Both the position numbers and the translations under genes were made by a program. A stretch of 64,000 nucleotides of DNA from Dyella dinghuensis. GTDB lineage: Bacteria; Pseudomonadota; Gammaproteobacteria; Xanthomonadales; Rhodanobacteraceae. The DNA lies in assembly GCF_003977615.1 (NCBI RefSeq), contig NZ_RYZR01000008.1:1-64000 (forward strand), read 5' to 3'. Positions 50,055 to 59,409 of the stretch are shown here, piece after piece; within the stretch, counting starts at the first letter, position 1; every line of letters starts with the position of its first letter. Below the pieces are notes generated by a model. The model did not search any database. It saw only the letters and a program-made list of their open reading frames with translations, and had not been told where the DNA came from.

Positions 50055-50981
50055 ATGCCTGGAACACCCCGTCCCGTTTTCACCCGCTCCCTGCTCTCCC
50101 CTCGCCTCTGGCCGGCGTGGATCGGCGTGGGCGTGATGAAGCTGATCGCCATGCTCCCCTATGGCGTGCTGATGGGGATGGGCCGCCTTCTTGGCGCCAT
50201 CATCGAACGCGTTCCCTCGCCGCGACGCGAAGTAGCCGCGATCAATGTGGCCCTGTGTTTCCCGGAACTCGACGCCCAGGCACAGACCAAGCTGGTCGAT
50301 GCACACCTGCGCGACATCGGCATGATGCTGATGGAATTCGCGCTCGGCTGGATGGGATCGGATCGCGCCATCGCGCGCATTCCCGTCGTCGTCGAAGGAC
50401 TGGAACATCTTGAAGCGGCAAACGCCCAGGGCCGCGGCGTGCTGCTGGTCGGTGGCCACTTCTCGCACCTGGAGCTGTGCGCGCGGCTGGTCTCGCAACG
50501 CATCCGCATCGCTGGCATGTACCGGCGCATGGACAACCCGGCGTTCGAATGGACCGTGCTGCGCGCACGTCTGGGCTATGCGCGCGCCATGTTCGACAAG
50601 GACGATATCCGCGGCACGGTGAAATACCTGCGCAACGGCGGCACGCTGTGGTATGCGCCCGATCAGGACATGCGCAGCAAGGACAATGCATTCGTGCCGT
50701 TCTTCGGCGTCACCGCGGCGACCATCAAGGCCACCCATCACCTGGCGCGGATGTCGAACTCGCTGGTGATTCCCTTCTTCCATCGCCGGCTGCCCGACAA
50801 TCAGGGCTATGCCCTTCGCCTGGGTGCCCCGTTGGAAAATCTGCCCAGCGACGATGCGGACGCCGACACGGCACGTGTCAACCTCGCCATCGAGCAGATG
50901 GTGCGCGAAGCGCCGGAACAATACCTTTGGGTGCACAAGCGCTTCAAAACGCGCCCTGAAGAGGAGCCGCAGATCTATTGA
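50055..50981 (+). CDS. lpxL: lipid A biosynthesis acyltransferase
   Basis: A 308-residue membrane-bound acyltransferase of the HtrB/LpxL family that adds a secondary acyl chain to Kdo2-lipid IVA. An N-terminal membrane helix (about 15-45) is followed by GHFSHLE, an HX4E catalytic motif, then YRRMDNPAFEW, APDQD and VPFFGVTAATIKATHHLARMS. The tail ends with WVHKRFKTRP, as in the family. It is divergent from waaA (91-nt gap), which acts just before it in the pathway. Confidence 0.93.
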   Translation: MPGTPRPVFTRSLLSPRLWPAWIGVGVMKLIAMLPYGVLMGMGRLLGAIIERVPSPRREVAAINVALCFPELDAQAQTKLVDAHLRDIGMMLMEFALGWMGSDRAIARIPVVVEGLEHLEAANAQGRGVLLVGGHFSHLELCARLVSQRIRIAGMYRRMDNPAFEWTVLRARLGYARAMFDKDDIRGTVKYLRNGGTLWYAPDQDMRSKDNAFVPFFGVTAATIKATHHLARMSNSLVIPFFHRRLPDNQGYALRLGAPLENLPSDDADADTARVNLAIEQMVREAPEQYLWVHKRFKTRPEEEPQIY

Positions 50982-51141
50982 TCAAGACAGGCCGACGACA
51001 GGCTAGCCGGGTAGATAAGCAGGCTGGCTTTTTCAAGCATCCCCGTACCATGTCCAAGTGTTGTCCGCCCTTCCAGCCGGCCTGCCGCCCGGCTCCTTCG
51101 TTTGCCTTAAGCTCTTACGCGTGGCTGACACGGAGTGCCGC

Positions 51142-51888
51142 ATGACCGCAGCGGAAGGACAACAGGATCGGGCCTGCCCGATTTTCATGTATCACAACAT
51201 CGCCCAGGCCCCGAAAGGCCTGCGCCGCTGGCGAAGCCTGTACGTCAGCCCAGGCGCTTTTGCGCGTCAGATGTGGCTGTTGAAACGCCTCGGCTACACG
51301 GGCCTGTCGATGTCCGATGCCATGCCCTATCTGCGCGGTGAGCGCAAAGGCCGTATTGCGGTGGTCACGCTGGACGACGGCTACATCGACAACCTCGAAT
51401 CGGCCATGCCGGTACTGCAGCGCTACGGTTTTACCGCCACCTGCTACGTCGTCAGCGGCAGCATCGGACGCTTCAACAACTGGGATGCCGAAAAGCTGGG
51501 CATCGAAAAACCGTTGATGTCGCCGGCGCAAATGCGCGCGTGGCATGACGGCGGCATGGAAATCGGCGCGCACACGCGCAGCCATCCACGCCTCACGCAA
51601 TGCAACGATGTGCAACTGCAGGACGAAATCGCCGGCTGCAAGGCGGATCTTGAAGATCACCTGGGCGCGCCTGTCACCCAGTTTTGCTATCCGTATGGCG
51701 ACATGAACGATCGCGTCGCCGACGTCACGCGCGATGCCGGTTATGCGGCTGCCACCACCACCCAGCGTGGACGCGCCGTCATCGGGACTGATCTGTGGCG
51801 TCTGCCGCGCGTACAAGTTGCGCGACACCACGTACTGCCGCAGTTCGCCATGCGCGCTTTGACCAATTACGAGAATCGACGCGCATGA
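51142..51888 (+). CDS. polysaccharide deacetylase (NodB fold)
   Basis: A 248-residue CE4 family deacetylase. Motifs are FMYHNI, VTLDDGYID (first Asp pair), GAHTRSHPRL (His ligands HxxxH) and CYPYGDMND. No signal peptide, so it may act on cytoplasmic-side or lipid-linked sugars. GGAG precedes the ATG. It overlaps the glycosyltransferase gene by ATGA, so the two are probably coupled and act on one surface polysaccharide or lipid-linked glycan. Confidence 0.9.
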   Translation: MTAAEGQQDRACPIFMYHNIAQAPKGLRRWRSLYVSPGAFARQMWLLKRLGYTGLSMSDAMPYLRGERKGRIAVVTLDDGYIDNLESAMPVLQRYGFTATCYVVSGSIGRFNNWDAEKLGIEKPLMSPAQMRAWHDGGMEIGAHTRSHPRLTQCNDVQLQDEIAGCKADLEDHLGAPVTQFCYPYGDMNDRVADVTRDAGYAAATTTQRGRAVIGTDLWRLPRVQVARHHVLPQFAMRALTNYENRRA

Positions 51889-52961
51889 AATTCCTTTTTG
51901 TCGGCACCAATCCGGAAAACACCGGTGCCGCGACCCATTTCGTCGCGCTTGCACAGGCGATGGTTGAAGCGGGCCATCAAGTGAGCGCCGTGGTTTATCC
52001 GGATGGCCTGATCGCGAAAAACCTCGCGGCATCGGGCGTGCGCATCTATCCGGCGAAATTTCGCAACGTGTTCGATCTGCGCGGCTACTTCGCAACGATC
52101 AAGGCGGCGCGTCATCTTCGTCCGGATTGGCTGGTCGGCAACTTCGGCAAGGAATACTGGCCGCTGATTCTCGTGAGCCGCCTGCTGAGCGTACCGGTGG
52201 CATTGTTCCGTCATCGCACGCCGCCTATGGGTCGTGTTTCTGGTTATCTCGTGCCGCGGCTGGCGCAGCGCTTTTTTGCCGTATCCAGCCATGCGCGACA
52301 GGCGTATCTCGATCGCGGGGTTCCACCGCAACTGGTGCGTGTGCTGTACAACCCGGTGAATATGCAATGGTGCAAACCCGATGCGCAAAAGCGTAGCGAG
52401 ATCCTGCATCAGTTGGGCATTCCGCAAGATGCCATCGTGATCGGCTATGTCGGCCGCATGCACGGTAGCAAGGGTATCTACACCTTGCTGGAAGCCGTCG
52501 AAGGTGCGATGACGCAGGAGCCGCGTTTGCATTGCATGTGGCTCGGTCACGGGCCTGATGCACAAGCGATTGGCGAGCGCATTGAAGCGGGATCGTTTGC
52601 GCACCGGCATCACATGCTTGGCTGGATCGACGACGTGCATCCTTACTACAGCGCGCTTTCGATGCTGGCGTTTCCATCCATCGCGACTGAAACGTTTGGT
52701 CGCGTGTCGGTGGAGGCGCAGGCAGCGGGGGCGCCGGTGTTGGCTAGCAATATCGGCGGCGTGCCTGAAACGCTTTCGGCGAATGTCACGGGTTTGTTGC
52801 TGCCACCGGGGAATGCGCCGGCGTGGCGTAATGCGATTTTGCGCATGTGTGAGGGTGATGTGCGCGAGACGATGGGGGTTGCTGCGCGGGACTTTGTCGA
52901 TCGGCATTTCAGTACCCGCGTTATCGCCGACGAATTCGTGAGAATTCTCTGCGATAGCTAA
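51885..52961 (+). CDS. glycosyltransferase (GT4, GT-B fold)
   Basis: A 358-residue glycosyltransferase. The N-terminal domain begins FVGTNPENTGAATHFVALAQAM and the C-terminal domain has IGYVGRMHGSKGI, FPSIATETFGRVSVEAQAAGAPVLASNIGGVPE, which is the GT4 nucleotide-sugar E-x7-E type region. Its start overlaps the deacetylase stop. The acceptor is unknown; LPS core or a related glycan is likely from the neighbours. Confidence 0.92.
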   Translation: MKFLFVGTNPENTGAATHFVALAQAMVEAGHQVSAVVYPDGLIAKNLAASGVRIYPAKFRNVFDLRGYFATIKAARHLRPDWLVGNFGKEYWPLILVSRLLSVPVALFRHRTPPMGRVSGYLVPRLAQRFFAVSSHARQAYLDRGVPPQLVRVLYNPVNMQWCKPDAQKRSEILHQLGIPQDAIVIGYVGRMHGSKGIYTLLEAVEGAMTQEPRLHCMWLGHGPDAQAIGERIEAGSFAHRHHMLGWIDDVHPYYSALSMLAFPSIATETFGRVSVEAQAAGAPVLASNIGGVPETLSANVTGLLLPPGNAPAWRNAILRMCEGDVRETMGVAARDFVDRHFSTRVIADEFVRILCDS

Positions 52962-53433
52962 CGCGTCGCTTGCTCACAATCAGCCCGACGAAGCCCACCA
53001 CCAACGCAGCCACGTTCATCTCGTCATTCCTGCGTAGGCAGGAAGCGCTTTACAACAGCGAAGCTGGTCATCCAGTGTCCTCGGTTCCCATTTGCGCGCT
53101 ATCGCTAGGTTGCTCGCCTACGCGGCGGGCGTTTCGTGCCTCTGCCGAGGCCCGAGTCACTTTTCTTTGCGTGCCCAAAGAAAAGTAACCCAAAGAAAGG
53201 GCACCCCGTATTCGGTGCTCTACGGGCTATCGCCCTCCGAGGCGTAAGAGGGGGCCGGGCTTTTCGACAGGGCTCCTGCCCTGGCGAAAAGGAATCGGCA
53301 TCCTTGCCGATTCCCCTACGGGCCTTTTCGTCCCCCTCTCACTCACCGCATAAGGGGACCCCTGCGCGCGTGGCGCGCACTCTTGAAAGGGCAAAAGCAA
53401 GGAGCGAAGAGCGAAAGACGTGCGGTCGCGGCT
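52962..53433. other. long intergenic region with repeats, no gene
   Basis: This 472-bp gap holds no credible gene. It contains a GTCATTCCTGC-type repeat relic at about 53025-53090 (see 28131-28246) and the larger repeat element at 53150-53430. A frame that reads through the second, with FFACPKKSNPKKGHP-like text, is a feature of the repeat and probably not expressed. Confidence 0.75.
53150..53430. repeat. dispersed intergenic repeat element with hairpin-rich core
   Basis: The block starts with CTTTTCTTTG...CAAAGAAAAG (a stem with a GCGTGCC loop, about 53160-53190), then GGGCACC and GAAAAGG/CCTTTTC-type segments further on. Text of this type is recalled from intergenic sites in many Xanthomonadales and other proteobacteria. 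The function and mobility are unknown. Confidence 0.65.
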
Positions 53434-54198
53434 TTACTTAGACTTGCCCTTCGCCCTGCGCGCCTCATGCAATTTGGCGTACTTCAGAAATACATAGAAC
53501 GCGCCGAGCACGCTTGCGATGAAACCTGCCCAGCCGCTGAGAAAATAACGCTTCAATAGATATTGGCGCAAAAAAAACAACGGCGGATAGATCACCATGC
53601 GTAGCCCGGTGAAGCGTTGGCCACGCCGCAACTTATGCGCGACCATGCCGCTGCTGTAGCGATTGATCTTTTCGACACGCGTGGCGATATCGCCATCGCC
53701 GCTGTTGACGAAGTCGGCGCTCCAAAGCGTTTTGACGGGGCCTTTTACTTCGACGGCCGCGTGCACTTCGACGTCATTCATGCCGCCGCGATGCCGATTG
53801 AACAATCGCAGATGTCCATTGCGATGACTCCAGCGATGCTGCACTGTCCAGAACATGCGTTCGCGGCGTGGTATGCGAAAACCGGCATGCGTGGGATCTT
53901 CCAGCGCACGCTCGATAATTGCCCGGGTGCCAGGCGATAGAATTTCGTCGGCGTCGAGATTCAAGATCCAGTCGTTGCGCGCCATATCGTAGGCGCGCTG
54001 TTTTTGCGGGCCGTAGTCGTCGAAGGGATGTACTTCCACGCGCGCGCCATGCATGCGTGCGATGGCAACCGTGCTGTCGGTCGAGCCCGAATCGAGCACG
54101 ATGATTTCGTCGACCCAATCGACCTCGCGCAGGCACGCGTCCAGCGTGTCGGCGTTGTTGTAGGTGATTACGACCACCGAAAGCGGTTCACGCGCCAT
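53434..54198 (-). CDS. glycosyltransferase family 2 (WaaE/KdtX-like)
   Basis: A 254-residue GT2 enzyme with a GT-A fold: VVITYNNADTLDACLREVDWVDEIIVLDSGSTDST and NLDADEIL (metal-binding DxD). A C-terminal amphipathic and hydrophobic region (PPLFFLRQYLLKRYFLSGWAGF) suggests membrane attachment. The protein resembles beta-1,4-glucosyl LPS core transferases. It overlaps waaL by 11 nt, which supports a role in the LPS core or O-chain. Confidence 0.9.
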   Translation of the reverse strand: MAREPLSVVVITYNNADTLDACLREVDWVDEIIVLDSGSTDSTVAIARMHGARVEVHPFDDYGPQKQRAYDMARNDWILNLDADEILSPGTRAIIERALEDPTHAGFRIPRRERMFWTVQHRWSHRNGHLRLFNRHRGGMNDVEVHAAVEVKGPVKTLWSADFVNSGDGDIATRVEKINRYSSGMVAHKLRRGQRFTGLRMVIYPPLFFLRQYLLKRYFLSGWAGFIASVLGAFYVFLKYAKLHEARRAKGKSK

Positions 54199-55456
54199 CG
54201 CTCAATGTCCTCTTTGCGGCGTAAAGCGACGCGCACCACAAGCCGAGCAGCCAGGCGAACAGCAAGCCCCACCAGGCCGAATAGAAGGCCAGATGCGTGT
54301 TGATTGGAAAAAGCATGGCGAGCAGCGATACCGACACGGGAAAAACGGCGGTGCGACAGGCATCGCCTGCGCGCCACCACGCACGCCACGCGATGACCAC
54401 GCCAAGCAGCCACAGCACAAGTCCGATCACGCCGGTTTCCGTGAGAATTTCCAGCACGACCTGATGCGCGTGGCATGCTCCTTCGCCTTCGCCGCAATTC
54501 TCGGCGGTCAGGAAGTGATCGTTGGCGGGCGCAAATTTCGGATAGGCGTATCGAAAATCACGCACGCCCACACCCGTGAAAGGATGCGCCTCGATCATGC
54601 GCAAACTGTTGCGCCAGATATCGAGGCGACCGGTTGTCGCCTGATTGATATCCGCTTCGTCTCCGCTCAACGCCGCAAGCGTTCGCTGCATGCGTGTGTC
54701 AAAACGCGTCGACGTTTTCCACGCGATGCCGCCCGCAGCAAGCAAGATGACCGCACCCAGCGCGCACGATGCGATGAATCGCAGCGGCGAACCTGCCTCG
54801 CGCCACGCAAACACAAGCGCAACCAGCCCATAGCACACCCATGCCGCACGCGAGCCACTTAGCATCACCGGCCCCAGCACGAGCAAGAACGTAACAATGA
54901 GGCCGAATCTTCCCCAACGTTGGCGCGCTGCCCACAAGGCAATCGGCGAGAGCACTGCTAGCGTGGGGCCGAGTTTTGGATCGTCGGCGCCGAATAATCC
55001 AGAGATGCGTTCGGGGTCGGCCTGCCCACGCAAACTCCATCCCGTCAGCATCTGCATCCACGCGTCGAGTACCCAGAACGCCACCACGACAGCAACGGCC
55101 ACATAGAAACCTCGCAGGCGCTGTTCGCCGCGGATGACATAGCAGGCATACAAACCCAGCGGCAGATAACGCAGTAGCGCCAGCACAGTCGTCCAGCTCT
55201 TGCCCCGCTCTACCGCCGTAAACGCGGAGAAAAAGGCCGCGCCGATGTAACAAGCGAGCAGCAACATCAATAGGCGGGCGCCCGGATTGTTCCAGAATTC
55301 ACCACCATCGCGACGCCATACGATCACAGCACCGATCGCGCATAAAAGCGTGGCGAGTTCAGCACTACGCCCGAACGGCAGCAACGCGACCAGCAACCAG
55401 AACGGCAGCAGCGGTGAACGCAGCAAGTTCGCGACAGCGGAAGTGGAAGTGCTCAT
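54188..55456 (-). CDS. O-antigen ligase family membrane protein
   Basis: A 422-residue protein with about 10-12 membrane helices and a periplasmic loop (about 265-350) that ends in a Wzy_C pattern, including FTGVGVRDFRYAYP and HAHQVVLEILTETGVIGL with the conserved His. WaaL ligates O-chains to lipid A-core at the periplasmic face. A Wzy-type polymerase cannot be ruled out. It overlaps the downstream glycosyltransferase and is 65 nt after the GT4 gene. Confidence 0.87.
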   Translation of the reverse strand: MSTSTSAVANLLRSPLLPFWLLVALLPFGRSAELATLLCAIGAVIVWRRDGGEFWNNPGARLLMLLLACYIGAAFFSAFTAVERGKSWTTVLALLRYLPLGLYACYVIRGEQRLRGFYVAVAVVVAFWVLDAWMQMLTGWSLRGQADPERISGLFGADDPKLGPTLAVLSPIALWAARQRWGRFGLIVTFLLVLGPVMLSGSRAAWVCYGLVALVFAWREAGSPLRFIASCALGAVILLAAGGIAWKTSTRFDTRMQRTLAALSGDEADINQATTGRLDIWRNSLRMIEAHPFTGVGVRDFRYAYPKFAPANDHFLTAENCGEGEGACHAHQVVLEILTETGVIGLVLWLLGVVIAWRAWWRAGDACRTAVFPVSVSLLAMLFPINTHLAFYSAWWGLLFAWLLGLWCASLYAAKRTLSDGA

Positions 55457-55521
55457 GCCGGGCCCGGAGGAACGCTCCGCCCATTGTAGGCGACGGAAGG
55501 TCCGTCGCCGCGAGGCGCCTG

Positions 55522-56646
55522 CTAACCCGAGACTTCTTCGTAGAGAGCGAGCGCGGCGTGCTGCATATCGATCAAACGATAGCGCTGCAGCGGCGGGATC
55601 GGCGGCGCGACGCGCAAAAGCTCTGCGGCACGTTCGACCAGACGCTCATGATCGCCCGGCGGCACACGGCCAGCGGGGTACAGCTCGGCCAGCAGCTCGC
55701 CGACGCCACCGTGAGCGTAGCCAAGCACCGGACGGCAAAGCGACAACGCCTCCACCACCGTGCGGCCGAACGCCTCGGGCTTGTTGGAGAGTTGCAGAAT
55801 CAGCGCCGAGGTGGCGTAGATATCCCGGATGTCGTCACGCGCCGACGTCATGACGACCTGCGAGTCGATATCGCGCGCATGGACAAGGTCCATCAGCTCG
55901 CGAACGTACGCTTCGCGGCCCGGCTCGATCACGCCCAGCAACAACAGGCGCGTTTCGATGCCACGCTGTTTGAGTTCCGCCACCAGCTCAATCGCATCGC
56001 GATGGCCTTTCAGGCGTGTACCTCGACCCGGCAAGGTAAGAAGGGGCGCCCCGGTCAGCTTCGGGAATTCCGCAAAGAACGCTTTCTGCCATGCCTCATC
56101 CGGGCGATGGCCGTAAGGAAAAGCCTCCGGATCGATGCCACGCGGAATGATGCGGATACGCGCGGTATCCAGATTGCGATAATGGCTGATGAGGTAGTCG
56201 CGCACGGTCTGCGAAACCACCACTACCCGTTCGCCGCGCAACATGATGGCGCTGTAGCGACCGGGCGAATTGAGGCCGTGGACCGTCGTGATGAAATGCG
56301 GCCGCGGGGACATACCCTTCAGCGCCCACCATCCCATCCAGGCGGGAAGACGCGAACGTACATGAACGACATCCGGTTTCAGCTCGCGCAACAATCGGCG
56401 CAGCTTGCTTAGGCGCCCCAGCGTGAGCAGCGACTTTTGGCCAACGTCCAGGACAATGTGTTCGCTGCCCTCGGCCTGCAGCTGTTCGACCATGCGGCCG
56501 CCCGCCGAGATCACCACCGAACGGTGACCGGCCTGCACCAACGCCCGTCCTACTTCCAGGACGGACCGCTCCGCCCCACCTGCGCGCAGCGCAGGTATGA
56601 GCTGCACAACAGTCAGCACCCTGGCCGGTGTGGCAGCGACGGACAT
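55522..56646 (-). CDS. glycosyltransferase family 4
   Basis: A 374-residue GT-B enzyme. The start RVLTVVQLIPALRAGGAERSVLEVGRALVQAGH and the C-terminal SNKPEAFGRTVVEALSLCRPVLGYAHGGVGELL, with the E-x7-E type region, are typical of GT4. LPGRGTRLKGH supplies phosphate contacts. The ATG at 56646 follows GAGGGA; a start 24 nt upstream is possible. It is the first of three linked minus-strand genes for a surface polysaccharide. Confidence 0.92.
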   Translation of the reverse strand: MSVAATPARVLTVVQLIPALRAGGAERSVLEVGRALVQAGHRSVVISAGGRMVEQLQAEGSEHIVLDVGQKSLLTLGRLSKLRRLLRELKPDVVHVRSRLPAWMGWWALKGMSPRPHFITTVHGLNSPGRYSAIMLRGERVVVVSQTVRDYLISHYRNLDTARIRIIPRGIDPEAFPYGHRPDEAWQKAFFAEFPKLTGAPLLTLPGRGTRLKGHRDAIELVAELKQRGIETRLLLLGVIEPGREAYVRELMDLVHARDIDSQVVMTSARDDIRDIYATSALILQLSNKPEAFGRTVVEALSLCRPVLGYAHGGVGELLAELYPAGRVPPGDHERLVERAAELLRVAPPIPPLQRYRLIDMQHAALALYEEVSG

Positions 56647-56731
56647 GATTCCCTCATTCGCAACTTTCATCCGAAAAAACAAGCACCAATCGTGCCGTAA
56701 ACGTTCCCTTCGATCGGATGCTGGAGGACAT

Positions 56732-56962
56732 CTAGTCGCGTAGCACGTAACGTGCGCCGCAATAAGGACAAACGGACTCGCCACCGTCTTCGACGACGGG
56801 CAGGTAAACCTTCGGATGTGAGTTCCACAGAGCCATGCCGGGCATGGGGCATGAGAGCGGCAGGTCCGAACGCGTCACTTCGTAACGATTTTCGGCATTC
56901 GCCAGAATGGGCGTGACGGCGGCAGATGAACCCGACATGGGATGTTGCTCCGGGTGAGACAT
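56732..56962 (-). CDS. zf-CHCC domain protein
   Basis: A 76-residue protein with a single zinc-finger-like CHCC module: Cys in LSCPMPGMALWNSHPKV, then CPYCGARY. This domain resembles the NDUFS6/CHCC type. Its role in bacteria is not established. GGAGCAAC is upstream of the ATG at 56962. It lies 85 nt before the GT4 gene on the same strand and may be co-transcribed. Confidence 0.85.
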   Translation of the reverse strand: MSHPEQHPMSGSSAAVTPILANAENRYEVTRSDLPLSCPMPGMALWNSHPKVYLPVVEDGGESVCPYCGARYVLRD

Positions 56963-56999
56963 GGGACTGCCAATGGTAGCAGGCCGCCCGGATCGTTCC

Positions 57000-57026
57000 A
57001 TCCCTCCCCCGTTGCGGGAGAGGGAT
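57000..57026. repeat. REP-like hairpin between yceI and zf-CHCC gene
   Basis: ATCCCTCCCCCG and CGGGAGAGGGAT pair with one mismatch around TTG. It resembles the repeat at 23621-23755. No T-run follows on either strand. Confidence 0.6.
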
Positions 57027-57045
57027 GATGGCTACGTGAACGCGA

Positions 57046-57639
57046 TTACTTCGCCGAACCGGCCTTCGGCACGGAGGCTTCGGTGGTGATATTGATCGTG
57101 ATCTCGTCGCTCACGTTCGGCACATAGGCACCCAGGCCGAAGTCCGAACGCTTGAGCGTGCCGGTCGCATTGAAACCGATGGCGGCCTGACCGGTCATCG
57201 GATGCTTGCCGCTCTTGTTAAGCGTCGCGTCCAGCACCACCGGCTTGGTGACGCCATGCACGGTCAGGTCACCCGTCACCTTGAAGTGGGTGCTGTCCAC
57301 CGGCTGCACGCTGCTGCTCTTGAAGGTGATCGTCGGGAATTGGGCCGCATTGAAGAAATCCGGCTGCTTCAGATGGTTGTCCAGCGCGGGCACATGCGTG
57401 TCCAGGTTGGCCAAGGGCATGGTCACCTGAACCGACGACTTGGACGGATTCTGCTCGTCGAACACCAACGTGCCATCGGCGATACCGATGTCAGCGACCG
57501 GATTGGAGAAGCCGAAATGGTTCCAGCTGAACAGCACCATGGTGTGACCGGGGTCGAGCTTGTAGGACACCGGGGCGGCCTGGGCGGAAAACGCTGCGCC
57601 CAGCAAACCGGCCAACATGACATAACGAAGAGTACGCAT
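57046..57639 (-). CDS. periplasmic YceI family lipocalin-like protein
   Basis: A 197-residue exported protein with a clear signal peptide (MRTLRYVMLAGLLGAAFSAQA|AP). The mature part has the YceI pattern: YKLDPGHTMVLFSWNHFGFSNPV, LPDFFNAAQFPTITFKS-like text, and a C-terminal YVPNVSDEITINI. YceI proteins are beta-barrels that bind isoprenoid lipids. The role here is unknown. It is not linked to a cytochrome b561 gene, a common partner. Confidence 0.93.
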   Translation of the reverse strand: MRTLRYVMLAGLLGAAFSAQAAPVSYKLDPGHTMVLFSWNHFGFSNPVADIGIADGTLVFDEQNPSKSSVQVTMPLANLDTHVPALDNHLKQPDFFNAAQFPTITFKSSSVQPVDSTHFKVTGDLTVHGVTKPVVLDATLNKSGKHPMTGQAAIGFNATGTLKRSDFGLGAYVPNVSDEITINITTEASVPKAGSAK

Positions 57640-57700
57640 AAGTTTCCTGCCTCAATCGATGATTAGTGGGGAAAAGAAGGTGTGGGCTATCGAGGACAGC

Positions 57701-58294
57701 TCAATCAATGCGACAGGCTTCGTCGAACGAAAGACGAGGACTGCGCGGGAAAAGGTCGCGGCTTGCATCGCCGTAGCCGATGTTGATCAGGAAGTTCGAC
57801 TTGATCGACGTGCCGGCAAAAAACGCTTCATCGACGCCCGCGTTATCGAAACCGGACATCGGTCCGCAATCCAGGCCAATGCTGCGCGCGGCCATGATCA
57901 CGTAAGCGCCTTGCAACGTCGCGTTGCGAAACGCAGTGATGTCGGCCAGCACCTGATTGTCGACGAACCAGCTGCGCGCATCGGCATGCGGAAACAACTG
58001 CGGCAGCTTTTCATAGAAGGTGTGGTCGTTGGCAACGATCGCCGTGACCGGCGCTGCCAGGGTCTTGGCGCGATTTCCTTCGGAAAGGAAAGGCTTGAGC
58101 TTTTCCTTGCCTTCCTTCGACGTCACGAAGACCAGGCGCATGGGCGAGGAATTGGCGCTCGTCGGGCCGAACTTGGCCAGGTCGTACAGCGCATGCAACT
58201 GTTCGACGCTCACTTCTTTGGGCAGAAAGGCGTTATACGTACGCGCGGTGCGGAACAGTTGATCCAGCGCCGCCTCGGCAAGTTTCTCGCTCAT
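57701..58294 (-). CDS. nitroreductase-family protein (RutE/HadB-like, malonic semialdehyde reductase type)
   Basis: A 197-residue flavin-dependent reductase. The motifs [63 protein letters not shown] and FLINIGYGD are those of the RutE/YdfG subfamily. The rut pyrimidine-degradation genes are not nearby, so the true substrate may be another aldehyde, quinone or nitro compound. AGAGGA precedes the ATG at 58294. Confidence 0.9.
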   Translation of the reverse strand: MSEKLAEAALDQLFRTARTYNAFLPKEVSVEQLHALYDLAKFGPTSANSSPMRLVFVTSKEGKEKLKPFLSEGNRAKTLAAPVTAIVANDHTFYEKLPQLFPHADARSWFVDNQVLADITAFRNATLQGAYVIMAARSIGLDCGPMSGFDNAGVDEAFFAGTSIKSNFLINIGYGDASRDLFPRSPRLSFDEACRID

Positions 58295-58430
58295 GGGTAT
58301 CCTCTGCATGAAGACGCGCCTTCGTTGGCGCAACAGACCTAGAGTGTAAGCGCTTGCCGGGCACGTCTGGGGTGAAGGGGGCGAAACGTACTGTGCAGAT
58401 TCTGACGACAATCCCGGGTACGAGTTCCGC

Positions 58431-59399
58431 ATGACCGCCACGCTGCCGGGCGAATGCTGGGCCATTACCGATCACTCCGCCGGAAACCAGCGCCAGGCAC
58501 TGGCCCTGGCGGAGGGTCTGGGCATGCCTGTACGCCATATCGTTATGACCCCACGTGCACCCTGGTCATGGCTTTCGCCGCGACTGGCACTCGGCGGTCG
58601 TCTCGCCCTGCCGGCTTCGCAGCGTGCCACCTACGCATCGCCATGGCCCGATGTCGCCATCGGATGCGGCCGCAGCGCGGCATTGTTCACGCGCATGCTT
58701 CGCGGGTATTCAAACGGCCACTGTTACACGGTACAGATTCTCAATCCGCGCATCGATCCATCGCATTGGGATACGGTCATAGCGCCGCGTCACGACCAAC
58801 TCTCCGGCCCCAACGTGCTGCAGCCAGTGGGATCACTCAATCCGGTGGACGATGCATGGTTGAAGGACGGCCGCGACGCGTGCCCGGCATTGGAAGAACT
58901 GCCGCGTCCGCGCGTGGGCGTACTGATCGGCGGCCCGCGCAAGGGCGTCGCTATCGATACCACTTACGCGCAGCAATTGATCGAACGACTGCTCGCGCGG
59001 CGACGTGTCGAAGGCGGCAGCCTGATGGTGCTCGCATCACGCCGCACACCCGCTGCCGTAATGGATCTCATGAACGCTGCGCTCGCCGATATACCAGGCC
59101 TGACATGGTGCGGTCCGGACGATGGCAACAATCCTTACCCCGGCGTACTTGGCTGGGCAGATCGGCTTGTCGTCACACCCGATTCGGTCAACATGCTCAG
59201 TGAAGCATGCGCCGTCGGCTGCGCCGTGCAAACGCTGGTGACAGCGCCACTACCGCCGAAACTCGCACGCTTTCACGCAAGCCTGCGTCAAGCAGGCCTG
59301 TTGCATGATCTGGATAGCGAGCCGCCTGCGCGTCAGCGTCCGTTGCGCGAAACCGAGGCGATTGTCGCCACCTTGCGGCAGCGTATTCTCGCGACCTGA
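58431..59399 (+). CDS. mitochondrial fission ELM1-like family protein
   Basis: A 322-residue protein with the ELM1/DUF1022 pattern: [54 protein letters not shown] and [15 protein letters not shown]. The fold resembles nucleotide-sugar glycosyltransferases. The bacterial role is unknown; neighbouring LPS genes make an envelope role plausible. It is divergent from the reductase gene. Confidence 0.9.
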   Translation: MTATLPGECWAITDHSAGNQRQALALAEGLGMPVRHIVMTPRAPWSWLSPRLALGGRLALPASQRATYASPWPDVAIGCGRSAALFTRMLRGYSNGHCYTVQILNPRIDPSHWDTVIAPRHDQLSGPNVLQPVGSLNPVDDAWLKDGRDACPALEELPRPRVGVLIGGPRKGVAIDTTYAQQLIERLLARRRVEGGSLMVLASRRTPAAVMDLMNAALADIPGLTWCGPDDGNNPYPGVLGWADRLVVTPDSVNMLSEACAVGCAVQTLVTAPLPPKLARFHASLRQAGLLHDLDSEPPARQRPLRETEAIVATLRQRILAT

Positions 59400-59409
59400 C
59401 ACGCGCGCG

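Noticed and set aside
48776-50413. 545-codon frame opposite waaA and into lpxL
   Set aside because: Covers parts of two certain genes on the other strand or in another frame.
53136-53441. ORF with FFACPKKSNPKKGHP
   Set aside because: Part of a dispersed non-coding repeat; commonly mis-annotated.
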